NCBI RefSeq assembly: GCF_026262505.1
Contig: NC_067207.1
Location: forward strand, 18,692,082-18,756,081
Length of the DNA stretch: 64,000 bases
Direction: 5' to 3'
Origin: Trichomonas vaginalis G3
Taxonomy: Eukaryota; Parabasalia; Trichomonadida; Trichomonadidae
This document shows, in pieces, positions 1-10,313 of this stretch. Below the pieces are notes generated by a model. The model was not told the DNA's origin. It saw only the letters and a list, made by a program, of their open reading frames with translations, and ran no database searches. Within the stretch, counting starts at the first letter, position 1. Each line of letters starts with the position of its first letter. Made by a program: the position numbers and the translations under genes.

Positions 1-2
1 TT

Positions 3-3000
3 TTGTCTTTAATCATACATACTTTTAATTTATTATTATGTTCGTACATAGATTACATTTCAAGCATTTTCTTACGTCCAAGAATTTTTGTTATGAGAAC
101 TCTCGTTGACTATAATACATGCTGCACAGAATACTACATTTTTTGGCTGAGGTTTTGTTCAGTAACTTTTCAAGTCATTTTAGCAGAGTCTCATAACAAT
201 ACAATTAATACATTGCTGTTTCTCGCATATCCTACCGTATTAATTCTATTTCTTATTTATAGATTATCAATTGGAATTCATTCAACGATTGTTCTTGCAT
301 TTTTAAATGACGCGATATTGTTTTCACAACCATTTGTACTAATATCGCATCTATATGAAGAAATCTTTAGTCCTGTCATTGTATTATTTTCATGTTTAAT
401 AATTTACGTTTTTATTTATTACATTTACCATTATTCCATTAAAATGAGGGTCTACAATGGAAAGATAGAGTTTCCATGGTATCTTCCTGTTCGAAATAAC
501 TTAGTTATGAGATATTTAAGTGAAGAAAAAGCCGATATTGAAAAATTTGAGAATTTAATGTTACTTCGAATGAAGCATGATGATGAAGAGATGATGGAAG
601 TTGTAAGGTTCTTAGGAATATTCAAGAATCAACGCCAAAAAATCATGATTATGCTGTCAATGTGGAAAGGAGAAAGTGTTTATTATGATTATCAATTTTA
701 TTTGGCCAGCCGATTATTTAGTTGTTTTAATGATAATTGTCCAGAGTATTACATCAATCAACTTGACAATTTACACAGAAATTACTTAGTTTGTTTGAGT
801 ATGTTTTGGAAAAACCGTCACGATAAAAATTACTTCACTTCATTTTTGTATGGAACGAAAGCAAGTGTGACACACGTTGAAATGATCAATCTCATAGAAT
901 TTCGTTCATTTATTTACCAATATGATCCATACATTTATCAATCATATGCCGAAATATCATTGATTGCATTGGGAGATCCAAGTAAAAGTGTCATTTATCG
1001 TCGTCATTCACAATTACTTAAAGAAAATCATTATAGTGTTGTTGATCCAGTTTTCAAAGCAACAGCAAGATATTATCCTATCTCTATTGAACAATACACA
1101 GAAGAGAAAACATCAACAGATTCAAGTGAAACTAATTCAACTTCATCATCAAATTTGAGTTCACAAAACTCATACAATCATATTCGATTCCATTTATCAG
1201 ATAATGTTATTTATCGAGATGAAGAATCAGATAACTCATCTATTGCCATGTTTGTTCAAAAGAGTGACCAAATGAAATCGATGAATGTTTTAGTTGCAGT
1301 TCTTCTCACATTCATTTGGAGTTACTTTTTTGCACGAGATGTTATTTTAAGTGAAATTGAAAACAGTCATCGTTTGATTGATATCAAAAACATCATCAAG
1401 AAAACAATGTATTTGAATGTTGAAGTCACATCTATTTACATGGTTAAACCAATTATTGAATCCAAACAATATCATAACTGTTTTGAACTTAAAAGTGATA
1501 TCTATCGATATCTGAATGAATATTCATTCTCAGTTGGAGATGATTTTACATTCATATCTAAATCTCTATCGTTCATGTCAGATTTCTTATCAAAAAGTAA
1601 CACAGACAATTGTTATGAACTTGAAATCGACAACAACAGAATTATTTCAGACAGATTGAACACGATCCAAAATAATTATTATAGTTTTGAAACAAAAGTT
1701 GATGAAATCCTGAACAGGAAAGATTTATTGATTATTTATCACAAATATGCATTATATTTAATTGTTATGTCTATTTTTATGTCTATCTTCTCCGCATTCA
1801 TGGGATACATGAGTGTCCGAATGACATTATTTGATCTTCCAGAGAACGCCCTTTCATTTTTAGGGTCCAAAGAACGTTTGAGTATGTTATTATTGAAGAA
1901 ATCACTTGAAAGTTGGGATTTCTTCCGAATTTTGTTTCCATTTGAAAAGAATGAAAATGAAAACCAGACTCAACATCAAAGTCAAAAACTACAAAAATCA
2001 CAAAAAAATTCAGAATCAAGTAGTAAAATATCATTGATTCGAAGTCGAAAGAATTCTATGTCTAAATATGGATCAGACACAAATATCAATAATCCTAATC
2101 CTATCAACCAACAAACGAATGTTCAGCGACATAATATTATTCCTAAAGGCAACACTAAGAGTCGACATGTCAATTTGAAAGAATCCAAGATTGCAATTTC
2201 ATTCATTGGTTCCGATGAATCATTGAAAGCATCACAGTTTGCATTGATGCAAAACATTGTTCAGAAAAGCACGAATACAAATTCAAATCCAGATATCAAT
2301 ATCTATCCATCACTCATCTCTAGTGACAACAGTGATGATTGTTCATCTGCTAGTGGATCAACAAACAACACCAAAGACTTTATCCCAGCAGAAACAGTCG
2401 AAGAACGAGACATTGTTAAAGAAACAATTGATAAAACTAAGATCTCAGATACACGTGTTCTTGTTTTGATCTTTTCTACACACATCATTCCATGGATCAT
2501 CATTTTACTTATTGTTGCATATTCCAATCTGATCTTGAATTTCCAGATGCGATGTGAAAACATCTTTGTTTCAAATATTCGACCAAACATCACCGACCTA
2601 CATCAATTGCCATTACGAATCTATGGCGATTTCATCAACAAAAGCAACAATAAAAACACAGAATTACACAAACATGATCTTAATTTCAGTTCATATGAAA
2701 TCAAAGACAAAAATCAATATTTCACTAAATTTGATTCATATTTTCATTCACATCGAAAAAGAGATGAAAATTCATTTGAAATTAAAGAAATCAAGATCAA
2801 CAGTAATATTTCATTTTACACACACCGATTAGAACATTTCATTGAAGACACGGAACGTGTTAATTCCATCTCTATGACAACATTAGTTTCATTCTGCATT
2901 GTTTCAACATTTATCTGGTTCAGTACTAACATCGCCGTTTACAAGATCGAATCATTCATCATTCGTGGTTTCAATTCACTTTTCCACTTCCCTCTCTCAT

Positions 3001-3938
3001 ACCTCGACATCATCAACAAGCCATTAGACACATCTCGACATTCATCAGTTCCTAACAACTGCATCGAAGTTATCTTTGACAACGAGACTAAACTTATCAG
3101 CGACATCAGCGAGAACATTTCAGAACACATTGGCATTTCATCTATTGATGTTATTGGTCATAAATATGAAGACATCTTTACACGTGAAGAAGAAGGTATT
3201 GTTTCATTTTCAATTAACCAGAAGAAGAGTAAGAAATTCATCGAAGACAAGATCGAAGACAAACTTATCACACGAATTGCTCTTATCCCTTCTAAATCAG
3301 ATGATCTTCACGACATCAACATCTCACATCAGAATCTCACAATCATTCTGAATTCCATTTTCCATCATCAAGATTTTCTTGATTGTTTTGTTGTTTTGAT
3401 TCATTTCGACAGCAGCACATTCAACAGCTGTGTTGATCAGATCTTCTTCGCAACACACAACATCTTACAATGTTATGGATGTTGCAAACTTCTTAATATC
3501 GAAGGTTCATTAGTCTACTTTTCTATTGAAGACGACGACATTAATGCTGTTTATTTATTTATCCGCGACATGCTGAACAACTCAACACCAACAACTCGAA
3601 ATTCTCTTAAATCGATTTCCAAAACAAATACATCAACATTAACAACAACAAAAACATCAACAAAAGATGTGTCATCAACACAATCTAGTTCTATCACATC
3701 AGTTGTTTTCTGTCGAACAAGAGTTCATATTGGAATCTCAGTTGGTCAAGAGTTTGATTCTCAAGAAGAAATTCAAAATGTTCCATTTGCATCTATTTCA
3801 TTTTCAGAGAACGATTTCATTCGTCACGAAATCTTCAGTCTGGAGGATCATACAATTCTTTTCTACGACGAACACGATTCACACAAAAACATCATTTCAT
3901 TTGATGATCTCAACATCATCCTCGAAAACGAAAATTAA
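3..3938 (+). CDS. Multi-pass membrane protein with PAS-like and cyclase-like C-terminal region (5' end may lie outside window)
   Basis: The frame is open from the window edge and begins on a TTG, so the true start may lie upstream. The readable 1311 residues hold hydrophobic segments near residues 68-145 (three helices), 429-445, 582-601, 819-845 and 960-980. They are separated by long hydrophilic Ser/Asn-rich stretches (about 372-395 and 650-800). Residues about 1019-1073 resemble a PAS fold, and 1117-1197 resemble a reduced nucleotide-cyclase-type domain. This order (N-terminal helices, large middle, two late helices, PAS, cyclase) is that of the expanded trichomonad membrane adenylyl-cyclase-like family. 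I see no clear catalytic metal-binding pair, so it may be a non-catalytic member. The stop is TAA. The role in signalling is inference. Confidence 0.7.
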   Translation: MSLIIHTFNLLLCSYIDYISSIFLRPRIFVMRTLVDYNTCCTEYYIFWLRFCSVTFQVILAESHNNTINTLLFLAYPTVLILFLIYRLSIGIHSTIVLAFLNDAILFSQPFVLISHLYEEIFSPVIVLFSCLIIYVFIYYIYHYSIKMRVYNGKIEFPWYLPVRNNLVMRYLSEEKADIEKFENLMLLRMKHDDEEMMEVVRFLGIFKNQRQKIMIMLSMWKGESVYYDYQFYLASRLFSCFNDNCPEYYINQLDNLHRNYLVCLSMFWKNRHDKNYFTSFLYGTKASVTHVEMINLIEFRSFIYQYDPYIYQSYAEISLIALGDPSKSVIYRRHSQLLKENHYSVVDPVFKATARYYPISIEQYTEEKTSTDSSETNSTSSSNLSSQNSYNHIRFHLSDNVIYRDEESDNSSIAMFVQKSDQMKSMNVLVAVLLTFIWSYFFARDVILSEIENSHRLIDIKNIIKKTMYLNVEVTSIYMVKPIIESKQYHNCFELKSDIYRYLNEYSFSVGDDFTFISKSLSFMSDFLSKSNTDNCYELEIDNNRIISDRLNTIQNNYYSFETKVDEILNRKDLLIIYHKYALYLIVMSIFMSIFSAFMGYMSVRMTLFDLPENALSFLGSKERLSMLLLKKSLESWDFFRILFPFEKNENENQTQHQSQKLQKSQKNSESSSKISLIRSRKNSMSKYGSDTNINNPNPINQQTNVQRHNIIPKGNTKSRHVNLKESKIAISFIGSDESLKASQFALMQNIVQKSTNTNSNPDINIYPSLISSDNSDDCSSASGSTNNTKDFIPAETVEERDIVKETIDKTKISDTRVLVLIFSTHIIPWIIILLIVAYSNLILNFQMRCENIFVSNIRPNITDLHQLPLRIYGDFINKSNNKNTELHKHDLNFSSYEIKDKNQYFTKFDSYFHSHRKRDENSFEIKEIKINSNISFYTHRLEHFIEDTERVNSISMTTLVSFCIVSTFIWFSTNIAVYKIESFIIRGFNSLFHFPLSYLDIINKPLDTSRHSSVPNNCIEVIFDNETKLISDISENISEHIGISSIDVIGHKYEDIFTREEEGIVSFSINQKKSKKFIEDKIEDKLITRIALIPSKSDDLHDINISHQNLTIILNSIFHHQDFLDCFVVLIHFDSSTFNSCVDQIFFATHNILQCYGCCKLLNIEGSLVYFSIEDDDINAVYLFIRDMLNNSTPTTRNSLKSISKTNTSTLTTTKTSTKDVSSTQSSSITSVVFCRTRVHIGISVGQEFDSQEEIQNVPFASISFSENDFIRHEIFSLEDHTILFYDEHDSHKNIISFDDLNIILENEN

Positions 3939-4560
3939 TTATATCTTTATTTCTTTATATTATCATTATTATAATCTTTTTATATTTTTCTTTGTTTTGT
4001 TTGATAAATTTACCTTTTTAATATTCTGTATGTCACTCTTATCATAATTTTTCCCCATATGACAAACAAACTGTAAAAGAGTTAAATATTATCTGCGATA
4101 TAAATGAAATGATGATGAATATATGTGAGCATCAAAACAATAAATTTATGAAAAATATTTAAAGATTAAGAAATTTAGGTATATTTCTATATAAATGAAA
4201 TATTTATTGCTGCACTAATTAGTACATCAGTAAATTGGTATTAAAGAAGTGATTTGTTTGCGTTGTTTAATTGTAAATATTTGTAAATTAAATAATTTAT
4301 TGAAAAATTTGGGATATTAGTACTTTCTTATTGACATTTGCTTCTAACATTATGAGGTGATATAATTCTAAACAGAGAAATATCTTAATGAATGTAATTT
4401 TGTTCGTAATATTTCTATTAACCAGCAAGCAAGATATTTTGATAATATAGGCGTTATTAATATAGATGTATGGTTCATATAAGCACTAAAAATGAGGTAA
4501 ATCATTTTTCTGATAAATCTTTATTTAAATGTGGAAGTTGTCAAAAAAATGATTTATATT
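3939..4560. other. Intergenic, AT-rich
   Basis: About 620 bases without a supportable gene. Homology to the second beta-helix copy (near 22,370) begins around 4,560. I see nothing else here. Confidence 0.5.
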
Positions 4561-4661
4561 CTGAAGTTTACATTTTTACTTCACTTTTATAGTTTCTAGT
4601 CGAAAAGCGATCTTAACTTCATTACTTCAAGGCATAAACAGTCAATTTGAAATGAATTTAG

Positions 4662-5672
4662 AGAAATATAATACAAGAACTGTTACACCAAGATTGGGCA
4701 GAGTTTTTCCAAAGTTCAGAAAAAGGAACAAAATACTCTACGAAAAGCCAAAAACTTAGTTCATGCGATCAGAATTATTATATAAGTTTTTGTAACTTTG
4801 GCACATTACTTACAGAAGGAGCTATTAACTTTAAAACTTCGAAAGATACAACGAAAACTCTTATTGAAACAACAAATTTTAATAATTGCTCTAATACTAA
4901 GGGACCAGGAGGAAGCTTATACTTCTCCACAGAAGGCGAATGTGTCCAAAATCGAATTTGTAGTTTAAATTCTAATTCTGCTCATGGAGATATGTATTGT
5001 AAAGCTGATGTCAGTAATATTGCTAAATATAAAAATAAAATTCTTAATTCTTCTATTTCTGAAGGCGGAAATTTATATAAAAATAATGGAGGAAATATTG
5101 ATCTAATAAATGGAGAAATTGAAATAAATTCTATAAATATTTCTTATAATGATTTATATTATGGCAGTTTATTCAGCGCAGACTCTTATAATTCTTCGAG
5201 AGCATCATTTTCAACATTTAGTAATAATACTGATGCATTACCAGATGAGGTTTCTCTTACTTTTATTACTTATTCATCAGAAATATTTTTGATTAAGTCA
5301 TGTAACTACTTAAGTAACAATTTAAGTTTCATAATAAATTCTGCTTATTCATATGTTTATGTAGTTAATTGTAATTTCATCAATAACACAGGTAGAAATT
5401 TTTATTTTGCTCATAGTTCTTCTTATCCAGGTAATACTACAATTGATGGGTGTTACATTGATGAAATTAATCCTAAAATAGAAGAAGAAGTTTATTTCAC
5501 AAACAATGCAACAAATCCAATCGAAATAGAATTTCCAAATTTAACATGTGAATTTGATATTCCTACATCAAAGAATGAAGAAGAAAATGAAATCATATAT
5601 TTCAACAGAAAGAAAAAAATTTTCAAAAATCTTCATTTTTTGTTCTTTCAATCATTTGTTATTGTTTCTTGA
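4662..5672 (+). pseudogene. Beta-helix (Pmp-like) surface protein relic, copy 1
   Basis: The frame is open from 4662 but has no ATG until 4992, although protein-like sequence starts well before it (GTLLTEGAINF, then NCSNTKGPGGSLYF). Short repeating strands with N-S-N and N-N-T motifs suggest a right-handed parallel beta-helix like trichomonad Pmp-like surface proteins. About eight N-glycosylation sequons are visible. The C-terminus is short and basic-hydrophobic without a standard membrane anchor and cytoplasmic tail. A close copy lies at 22,470-23,507, with homology extending over about 1.1 kb from ~4,560 to ~5,690. The missing start in both copies suggests 5'-truncated, duplicated gene relics. 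A translated gene starting at 4992 (226 aa) cannot be excluded. Confidence 0.6.
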
Positions 5673-5773
5673 AAGGAGTAAAATGTCAATTTTTTCGATG
5701 TATTTACACTGTAGCAGAAATTAATTTTTCAATTGGAATTTATATATGAAATATGATAGTACCATAAACTTAT

Positions 5774-5786
5774 AAATGCACCCTTA
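5774..5786 (-). repeat. Solo TTAA-element end
   Basis: ATGCACCC followed by TTAA matches, in reverse, the TTAA-GGGTGCA terminus of the elements at 23,812 and 50,801. No partner end was found nearby, so this is probably a truncated copy or chance. Confidence 0.3.
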
Positions 5787-5859
5787 AAAAATTAATTCAG
5801 AGAACCAAAATTAGAACCTTTAGTAAATATTCATAATCATCCTATTTTATAATTAACGA

Positions 5860-7584
5860 TCATTTTAATATATAGTAGAGATACTCAATAGAATCTTTGA
5901 TATCTGAAAGATGAAGGCAATTATTTGTATCCAAGAAATCCATATCTGTCTGGTATTCAAGGAAAACACATGTATTTGTAGGAATTAGGTCAAGATCATT
6001 TCTTCCAATTTTACGTCTTGGAAATAGTTTTGAACCGAAAAATAATCCTGCTGCTAACGCTCCAAAATACATATAAACAATTAAGTACTTAAGAATAATT
6101 ATTTCCATGACCTCGTTTGCATTTAGTTCGTCCCATTTTGAAGCTTTTTTCTCATTTTTACTACTTCTCCTATCAAGAATAAAAGCAACTATTGATATCA
6201 CAATGGATATTGCGGTTTCAACTGTACTCATTATTGTCATAACAATTTGAGGAACATTTGCCCCGAATGATGCAGCCACAGGTAAGAATGAGAAAATGAG
6301 ACTTAATCCATTGTTTGCAATTTCAATCCAATTGTTAAACTTATTTTCGAATGGTTTCAAGAAGAATATCAAAACACCATATCCAAGGTATATAAATGAT
6401 AATAATAGCATCAATTTAGGAACATAATAATTCGTTATTATTCGAATTGTGGCAATAACCAATTTATAAAATAAGTTTGCAAGTGGCCAGTACCTGAATT
6501 TTATACAATAATCATTGTATAAACTTGCACCTGCATTTGAATAAGTGTGTATTTTTTCTCCAACCTCATTATGCATGAATTTGATGATAAAATAGACTAA
6601 TAATGGATAAAAGATTGTATTAAAAATGATACAAAAAAGAAGTGGACCAGCCATACTTATATACCAATCTTTTGCTGTTGTTGCAAGATTAAATCTAAAC
6701 CTTTTTTCATTATTACTTTGGGAAATGTTTTCTACTTCAATACAAGAAAAGTACTTTGAAAAGTATGCAATACCATAATAGGAATATGGATTAGTTCCTT
6801 CCGGGCAGACATCTTTAATTGTCATCATTGAATTCAAAATAGTTTGGAAAATTGGCAAATAAATTGCATTTAAAATAATAAAGATGACTTTCATGATATT
6901 CACCCTTAAGAAGTATTTGATTTTTGTAATAGTATTAGCACCGCATTTTGTCATCCGAAGGATTCCATAAACAAAAAAGAATGCTGCAATAATGAAATGA
7001 ATTATCGCACCAGTTGGGAAAAATTCTTCTTTCAAGTAATAAAATTTTTTGATAATGCCACAAAATAAAACACCAGAAGTCAAAAACATTCCGCCTAAAA
7101 TTATATGCAAAAAACCCAAAAAACAACTTCTTGGAAGGTGTTCGAATCCTATATGCTCTTCAGATAGATGACAACCAAATAACTTAAGATAAACTCCAGT
7201 TACTATAATAGTAGCACCAGCTCCTAGACAAATTATTAATATTCCTTTTGACAAGACAAGATCTATTATTCCTAATCCAAATGCAAATCCTCCAATTATG
7301 AACCAAATTCCTTTTATGATACCCATTCCTCCCATAAAAAATTGACCCAAAAATAATATTGCGAATGGAAAAATAATACAATTTGCAACGAGTTTAGTTG
7401 ATTGATCTAATTGAGTTAATGTATTATAATAATCGAATATTGTTGTAACAAAATGAATTATCAAATCAACAGTTAATTTGAGCCAATGTGGAGGATGGAG
7501 TTTGAAGAACCCTAATGAAATTGCAATATTTTGAATATATGTAACGAAAGAGTTGATTAAAGACACAATAGTCAAGTCACCCAT
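5860..7584 (-). CDS. Polytopic membrane protein, unknown function
   Basis: 574 residues starting at an ATG that follows an AT-rich leader with a TCATATT initiator-like motif. I count roughly ten to twelve hydrophobic helices: a cluster of about seven in residues 45-235, a hydrophilic Cys-containing loop near 240-300 (extracellular candidate), then helices near 315-340, 375-410, 425-470 and 500-520. The C-terminus is hydrophilic with two Cys. There is no recognisable transporter signature. The neighbour at 7921 is divergently oriented with 336 bp between starts, so the two could share a promoter region. I do not recognise the family; channel or transporter is only a guess. Confidence 0.75.
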   Translation of the reverse strand: MGDLTIVSLINSFVTYIQNIAISLGFFKLHPPHWLKLTVDLIIHFVTTIFDYYNTLTQLDQSTKLVANCIIFPFAILFLGQFFMGGMGIIKGIWFIIGGFAFGLGIIDLVLSKGILIICLGAGATIIVTGVYLKLFGCHLSEEHIGFEHLPRSCFLGFLHIILGGMFLTSGVLFCGIIKKFYYLKEEFFPTGAIIHFIIAAFFFVYGILRMTKCGANTITKIKYFLRVNIMKVIFIILNAIYLPIFQTILNSMMTIKDVCPEGTNPYSYYGIAYFSKYFSCIEVENISQSNNEKRFRFNLATTAKDWYISMAGPLLFCIIFNTIFYPLLVYFIIKFMHNEVGEKIHTYSNAGASLYNDYCIKFRYWPLANLFYKLVIATIRIITNYYVPKLMLLLSFIYLGYGVLIFFLKPFENKFNNWIEIANNGLSLIFSFLPVAASFGANVPQIVMTIMSTVETAISIVISIVAFILDRRSSKNEKKASKWDELNANEVMEIIILKYLIVYMYFGALAAGLFFGSKLFPRRKIGRNDLDLIPTNTCVFLEYQTDMDFLDTNNCLHLSDIKDSIEYLYYILK

Positions 7585-7616
7585 TTAAATTTTTTAATAT
7601 GAAAATTATCCTCTCA

Positions 7617-7789
7617 AATTTATCTAAAAATAACTTGAAAATTTTTTTACGACTTTATAAATTTTTATAGGTCGAATATTTATTTTTCAAAATAAATCAT
7701 CATATAGCAAGAATTTATCTAAAAATAACTTGAAAATCTCTATACGACTTTATTAATTTTTATAAGTGAATATTTTTCTTTTCAAAATT
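7617..7789. repeat. Two-copy tandem repeat, 95-bp period
   Basis: The segment starting AATTTATCTAAAAATAACTT at 7617 recurs at 7712. The copies stay similar through the ACGACTTTAT..AATTTTTATA stretch. It lies in the divergent promoter region of the two membrane-protein genes. Confidence 0.8.
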
Positions 7790-7920
7790 CAGCTTCAATT
7801 TTTGAAAATCGGGATTTTCGAAATTAAATCAAATACTTTTTAAAAAGTTTTTGTATACAAATTTCGAGAAATTTAATTTTTTCCAATTGAAAAAATTATG
7901 CCAAATTTTCATTTTCAATT

Positions 7921-9072
7921 ATGCTTGTGTTTACTTTAATTTTAGAAGAATATAGATATTCCTTTTATAATAAAGACATGAAATACATGAGGTATGGTAG
8001 CCCCGAATACAAATATTTGGATTTCACAAAGAAAGATGTCTTTTATGCAAACTTTAGTCATTTAGTTGCAGGAATTGGTAATTTTTCAGCAATTGTAAAC
8101 GGAACAGAATATTCAAAACCATTTTCTATAGTTTTCCCAGAGGATTTTTCAAGAAATTATAACACTACATATAAATGCCATTCTTCCACTTGCAACCTCA
8201 CATTTCTCGGCATTTACCCACCATCGATCTATAGATCATTTTATTACGGAAAAATGCCGACTTTCGCAAAGCTAAACAAATTTATACACCCAGGAAAAGA
8301 TATAGTATTAGATGATCATGAAACAAAAGTTTACTTCTCAACAAAAAGTGATGATAAACAAGACTTTTTCGCCTACCGCATTAGAATTAATGATGTTAAG
8401 TATGGGGCAGATTTTCTTGCTGTCAGGAAAACAATTATTTATCATCTAAGTCCAAAAGGCACAGAATCCAAGTACACATATACTATAAATGGTTCCGATC
8501 CAAAAATTATATTGTATCCATATAACAATTCTTTCAATATAGCTGATAATAATGTTACTACATTTAATGGAGATTGTTCGCTCCTATTTCCAATAACTAT
8601 AGAAAATGCAACTGAAATTATTAATAATTTTACATTCAAATCTGAATATGGTCATGAATCTTCTTCTAACGAGCATAACCATTTTCCACCAGACTTAAGT
8701 CTCTTTATTCCACCAGGATTCCATACACTAGAAGAAGTTGAAGAATTTACTCAACTAGAGAGAAAAAATTATGCTGATTATCAAAATGCATCACTTGAAC
8801 TGATTAAAGTTCTAAAAGAAGTGAAAGAAAAATCAGTCAATGAGAGGCCAGCTAGTAAAAATTTTAACTTAGGAGCTACTGAACAAGCATTAGCTATTTA
8901 TGGAATAATTGTTGTCACGATGCTTATTATGGGACTGATTCATGGGTGCTATTGGGCATGTAAGGCAGATGATATAATTTTGCAAATGATTAAAGAAGGA
9001 GAAGATCCATTGGATGATATGGATAAATCAAATGAGAATATATCAGCCGAAAGTAATTCAGAAGAACCATAA
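7921..9072 (+). CDS. Type I membrane glycoprotein, unknown
   Basis: 383 residues. A short hydrophobic N-terminus (MLVFTLILEEY) is a weak signal-peptide candidate. The ectodomain (to about 320) carries around ten N-X-S/T sequons and a pair of Cys in a YKCHSSTCNLTF stretch. Residues about 280-310 are coiled. One transmembrane helix lies near 323-345 (AIYGIIVVTMLIMGLIHGCYW), followed by an acidic cytoplasmic tail (EGEDPLDDMD...). The middle resembles the chitobiase-like C-terminal fold seen in trichomonad surface proteins (TYTINGSDP), but this is tentative. The gene is divergent from the polytopic protein upstream. Codon composition and the clean stop support a real gene. Confidence 0.7.
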   Translation: MLVFTLILEEYRYSFYNKDMKYMRYGSPEYKYLDFTKKDVFYANFSHLVAGIGNFSAIVNGTEYSKPFSIVFPEDFSRNYNTTYKCHSSTCNLTFLGIYPPSIYRSFYYGKMPTFAKLNKFIHPGKDIVLDDHETKVYFSTKSDDKQDFFAYRIRINDVKYGADFLAVRKTIIYHLSPKGTESKYTYTINGSDPKIILYPYNNSFNIADNNVTTFNGDCSLLFPITIENATEIINNFTFKSEYGHESSSNEHNHFPPDLSLFIPPGFHTLEEVEEFTQLERKNYADYQNASLELIKVLKEVKEKSVNERPASKNFNLGATEQALAIYGIIVVTMLIMGLIHGCYWACKADDIILQMIKEGEDPLDDMDKSNENISAESNSEEP

Positions 9073-9232
9073 ATTATATTTTGGGCCAATTCAAAGAAAA
9101 GCAAAGTTAAAAAAAATTCTTAAATTATCATTAATTTGCTCTGAGCACGTGGAGTATTGGTAAAAAATATCATTTGATTGAAATCATTTTTCATTTTTGA
9201 AATAAATATTTCAGGTCTAATAATGTTGATAT

Positions 9233-9280
9233 TTACACTCATATGACATGACCTTTAATTCTGACATTTAAATTTTATTG
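9233..9280. repeat. Diverged relic of the TTAA miniature element
   Basis: TTACACTCATATGACATGAC and the following ~30 bases align with TTACGCCCCTATGACACGGC at 23,820 inside the miniature element that hosts the Polinton. The rest of 9,073-9,746 has no supportable gene (small frames at 9445-9642 and 9474-9677 look like chance). Confidence 0.45.
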
Positions 9281-9746
9281 CTCTCGCATACTATTCGGTA
9301 TTTAATGCAATAATAATCATACACTAGAGAATTACACTTTTCCGATATTTTGGGTCGCTTTGCGCCCTTGACAAAACATATGAAAAGTGTTAATTTTCAA
9401 TCATAATTCAAGCCAGTTGTCAGAAATTGATATATTAAAAGCAGATGAGGGTAAGTGTACTAATAAAAAAGCTTCAATTAAATCGAATATTACTCAGGCC
9501 TGAAGGATGTGCTCTTAAATTAGGTTGCATGAAGTTATTACTGATTGACATCCATGCAATTTTCCAGAAAATCGAAATGATTGGCAAAAGAACTTTTTTT
9601 AATAATGGTATTATTTTTTTAAAACCATTAATGATATTATAATTCTCCATTACTGATATTTTGAGATTTAATCTCACTTTGACAGAGCAAATATGAAATT
9701 CAATGGGTTCTCAAAAATGAAAAGACGTTAAAATTTTGCACAAGAA

Positions 9747-10094
9747 ATGAATTCGACTTCTATTAATAAAAGCTATACTCCAACAAAAGATTACATCAAA
9801 AAGCTAAAGTATAGAGACTATTTCGAGCATGTTACACAAATGAAAAGACAAATTGAATACATTGATAAAATTAGCCAAGAATTTTCTCAACAACACGAAA
9901 GAAAACTAAATGAATCGATGAGTCAAATCTCTTCTGATATTGAGCAAAGAGATATTACTCCTAAAAAAGCGATGTATTATCAGAAACTCGATCTTCCAAA
10001 GTTCAATCCTGGTAAATATAGTACTCCTTCAACACCACAGAAGCAAATACAAACTACACCTCCGATTCTTAAGTACTATCCTTGTGGTATCTAA
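9747..10094 (+). CDS. Small hydrophilic protein, unknown
   Basis: 115 residues. It is rich in Lys, Gln and Ser, with a predicted helical or coiled stretch (residues 20-65, YFEHVTQMKRQIEYIDKISQEF) and a Pro/Thr-rich C-terminus (STPSTPQKQIQTTPP). There is no signal or membrane segment. It starts at ATG 9747 and ends in TAA. The composition looks coding rather than random for this AT-rich DNA. The function is not recognised; a short cytoskeletal or axonemal accessory protein is possible because the SHIPPO gene lies just downstream in convergent orientation. Confidence 0.55.
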   Translation: MNSTSINKSYTPTKDYIKKLKYRDYFEHVTQMKRQIEYIDKISQEFSQQHERKLNESMSQISSDIEQRDITPKKAMYYQKLDLPKFNPGKYSTPSTPQKQIQTTPPILKYYPCGI

Positions 10095-10313
10095 CTTCAC
10101 AAAAATATTTAATTTTTTGAAACATTTATAGACATACGATGATTTTGTTATTACAAAACTATATACATTTATAATTTCTTTCATTTGTTTGTTACAATTT
10201 GATTAATTTTATTATGGAATAAGATTGTATAACTATGATTATTTAAATAATACTATGTTAAGTTAAAATATTAAAACAATTGTTTATAATATAAAAAAAA
10301 TAAAATTAAAAAT

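Noticed and set aside
7139-7160. GTTCGAATCC resembling a tRNA T-loop
   Set aside because: Lies in the coding region of the polytopic protein and no cloverleaf can be formed around it.
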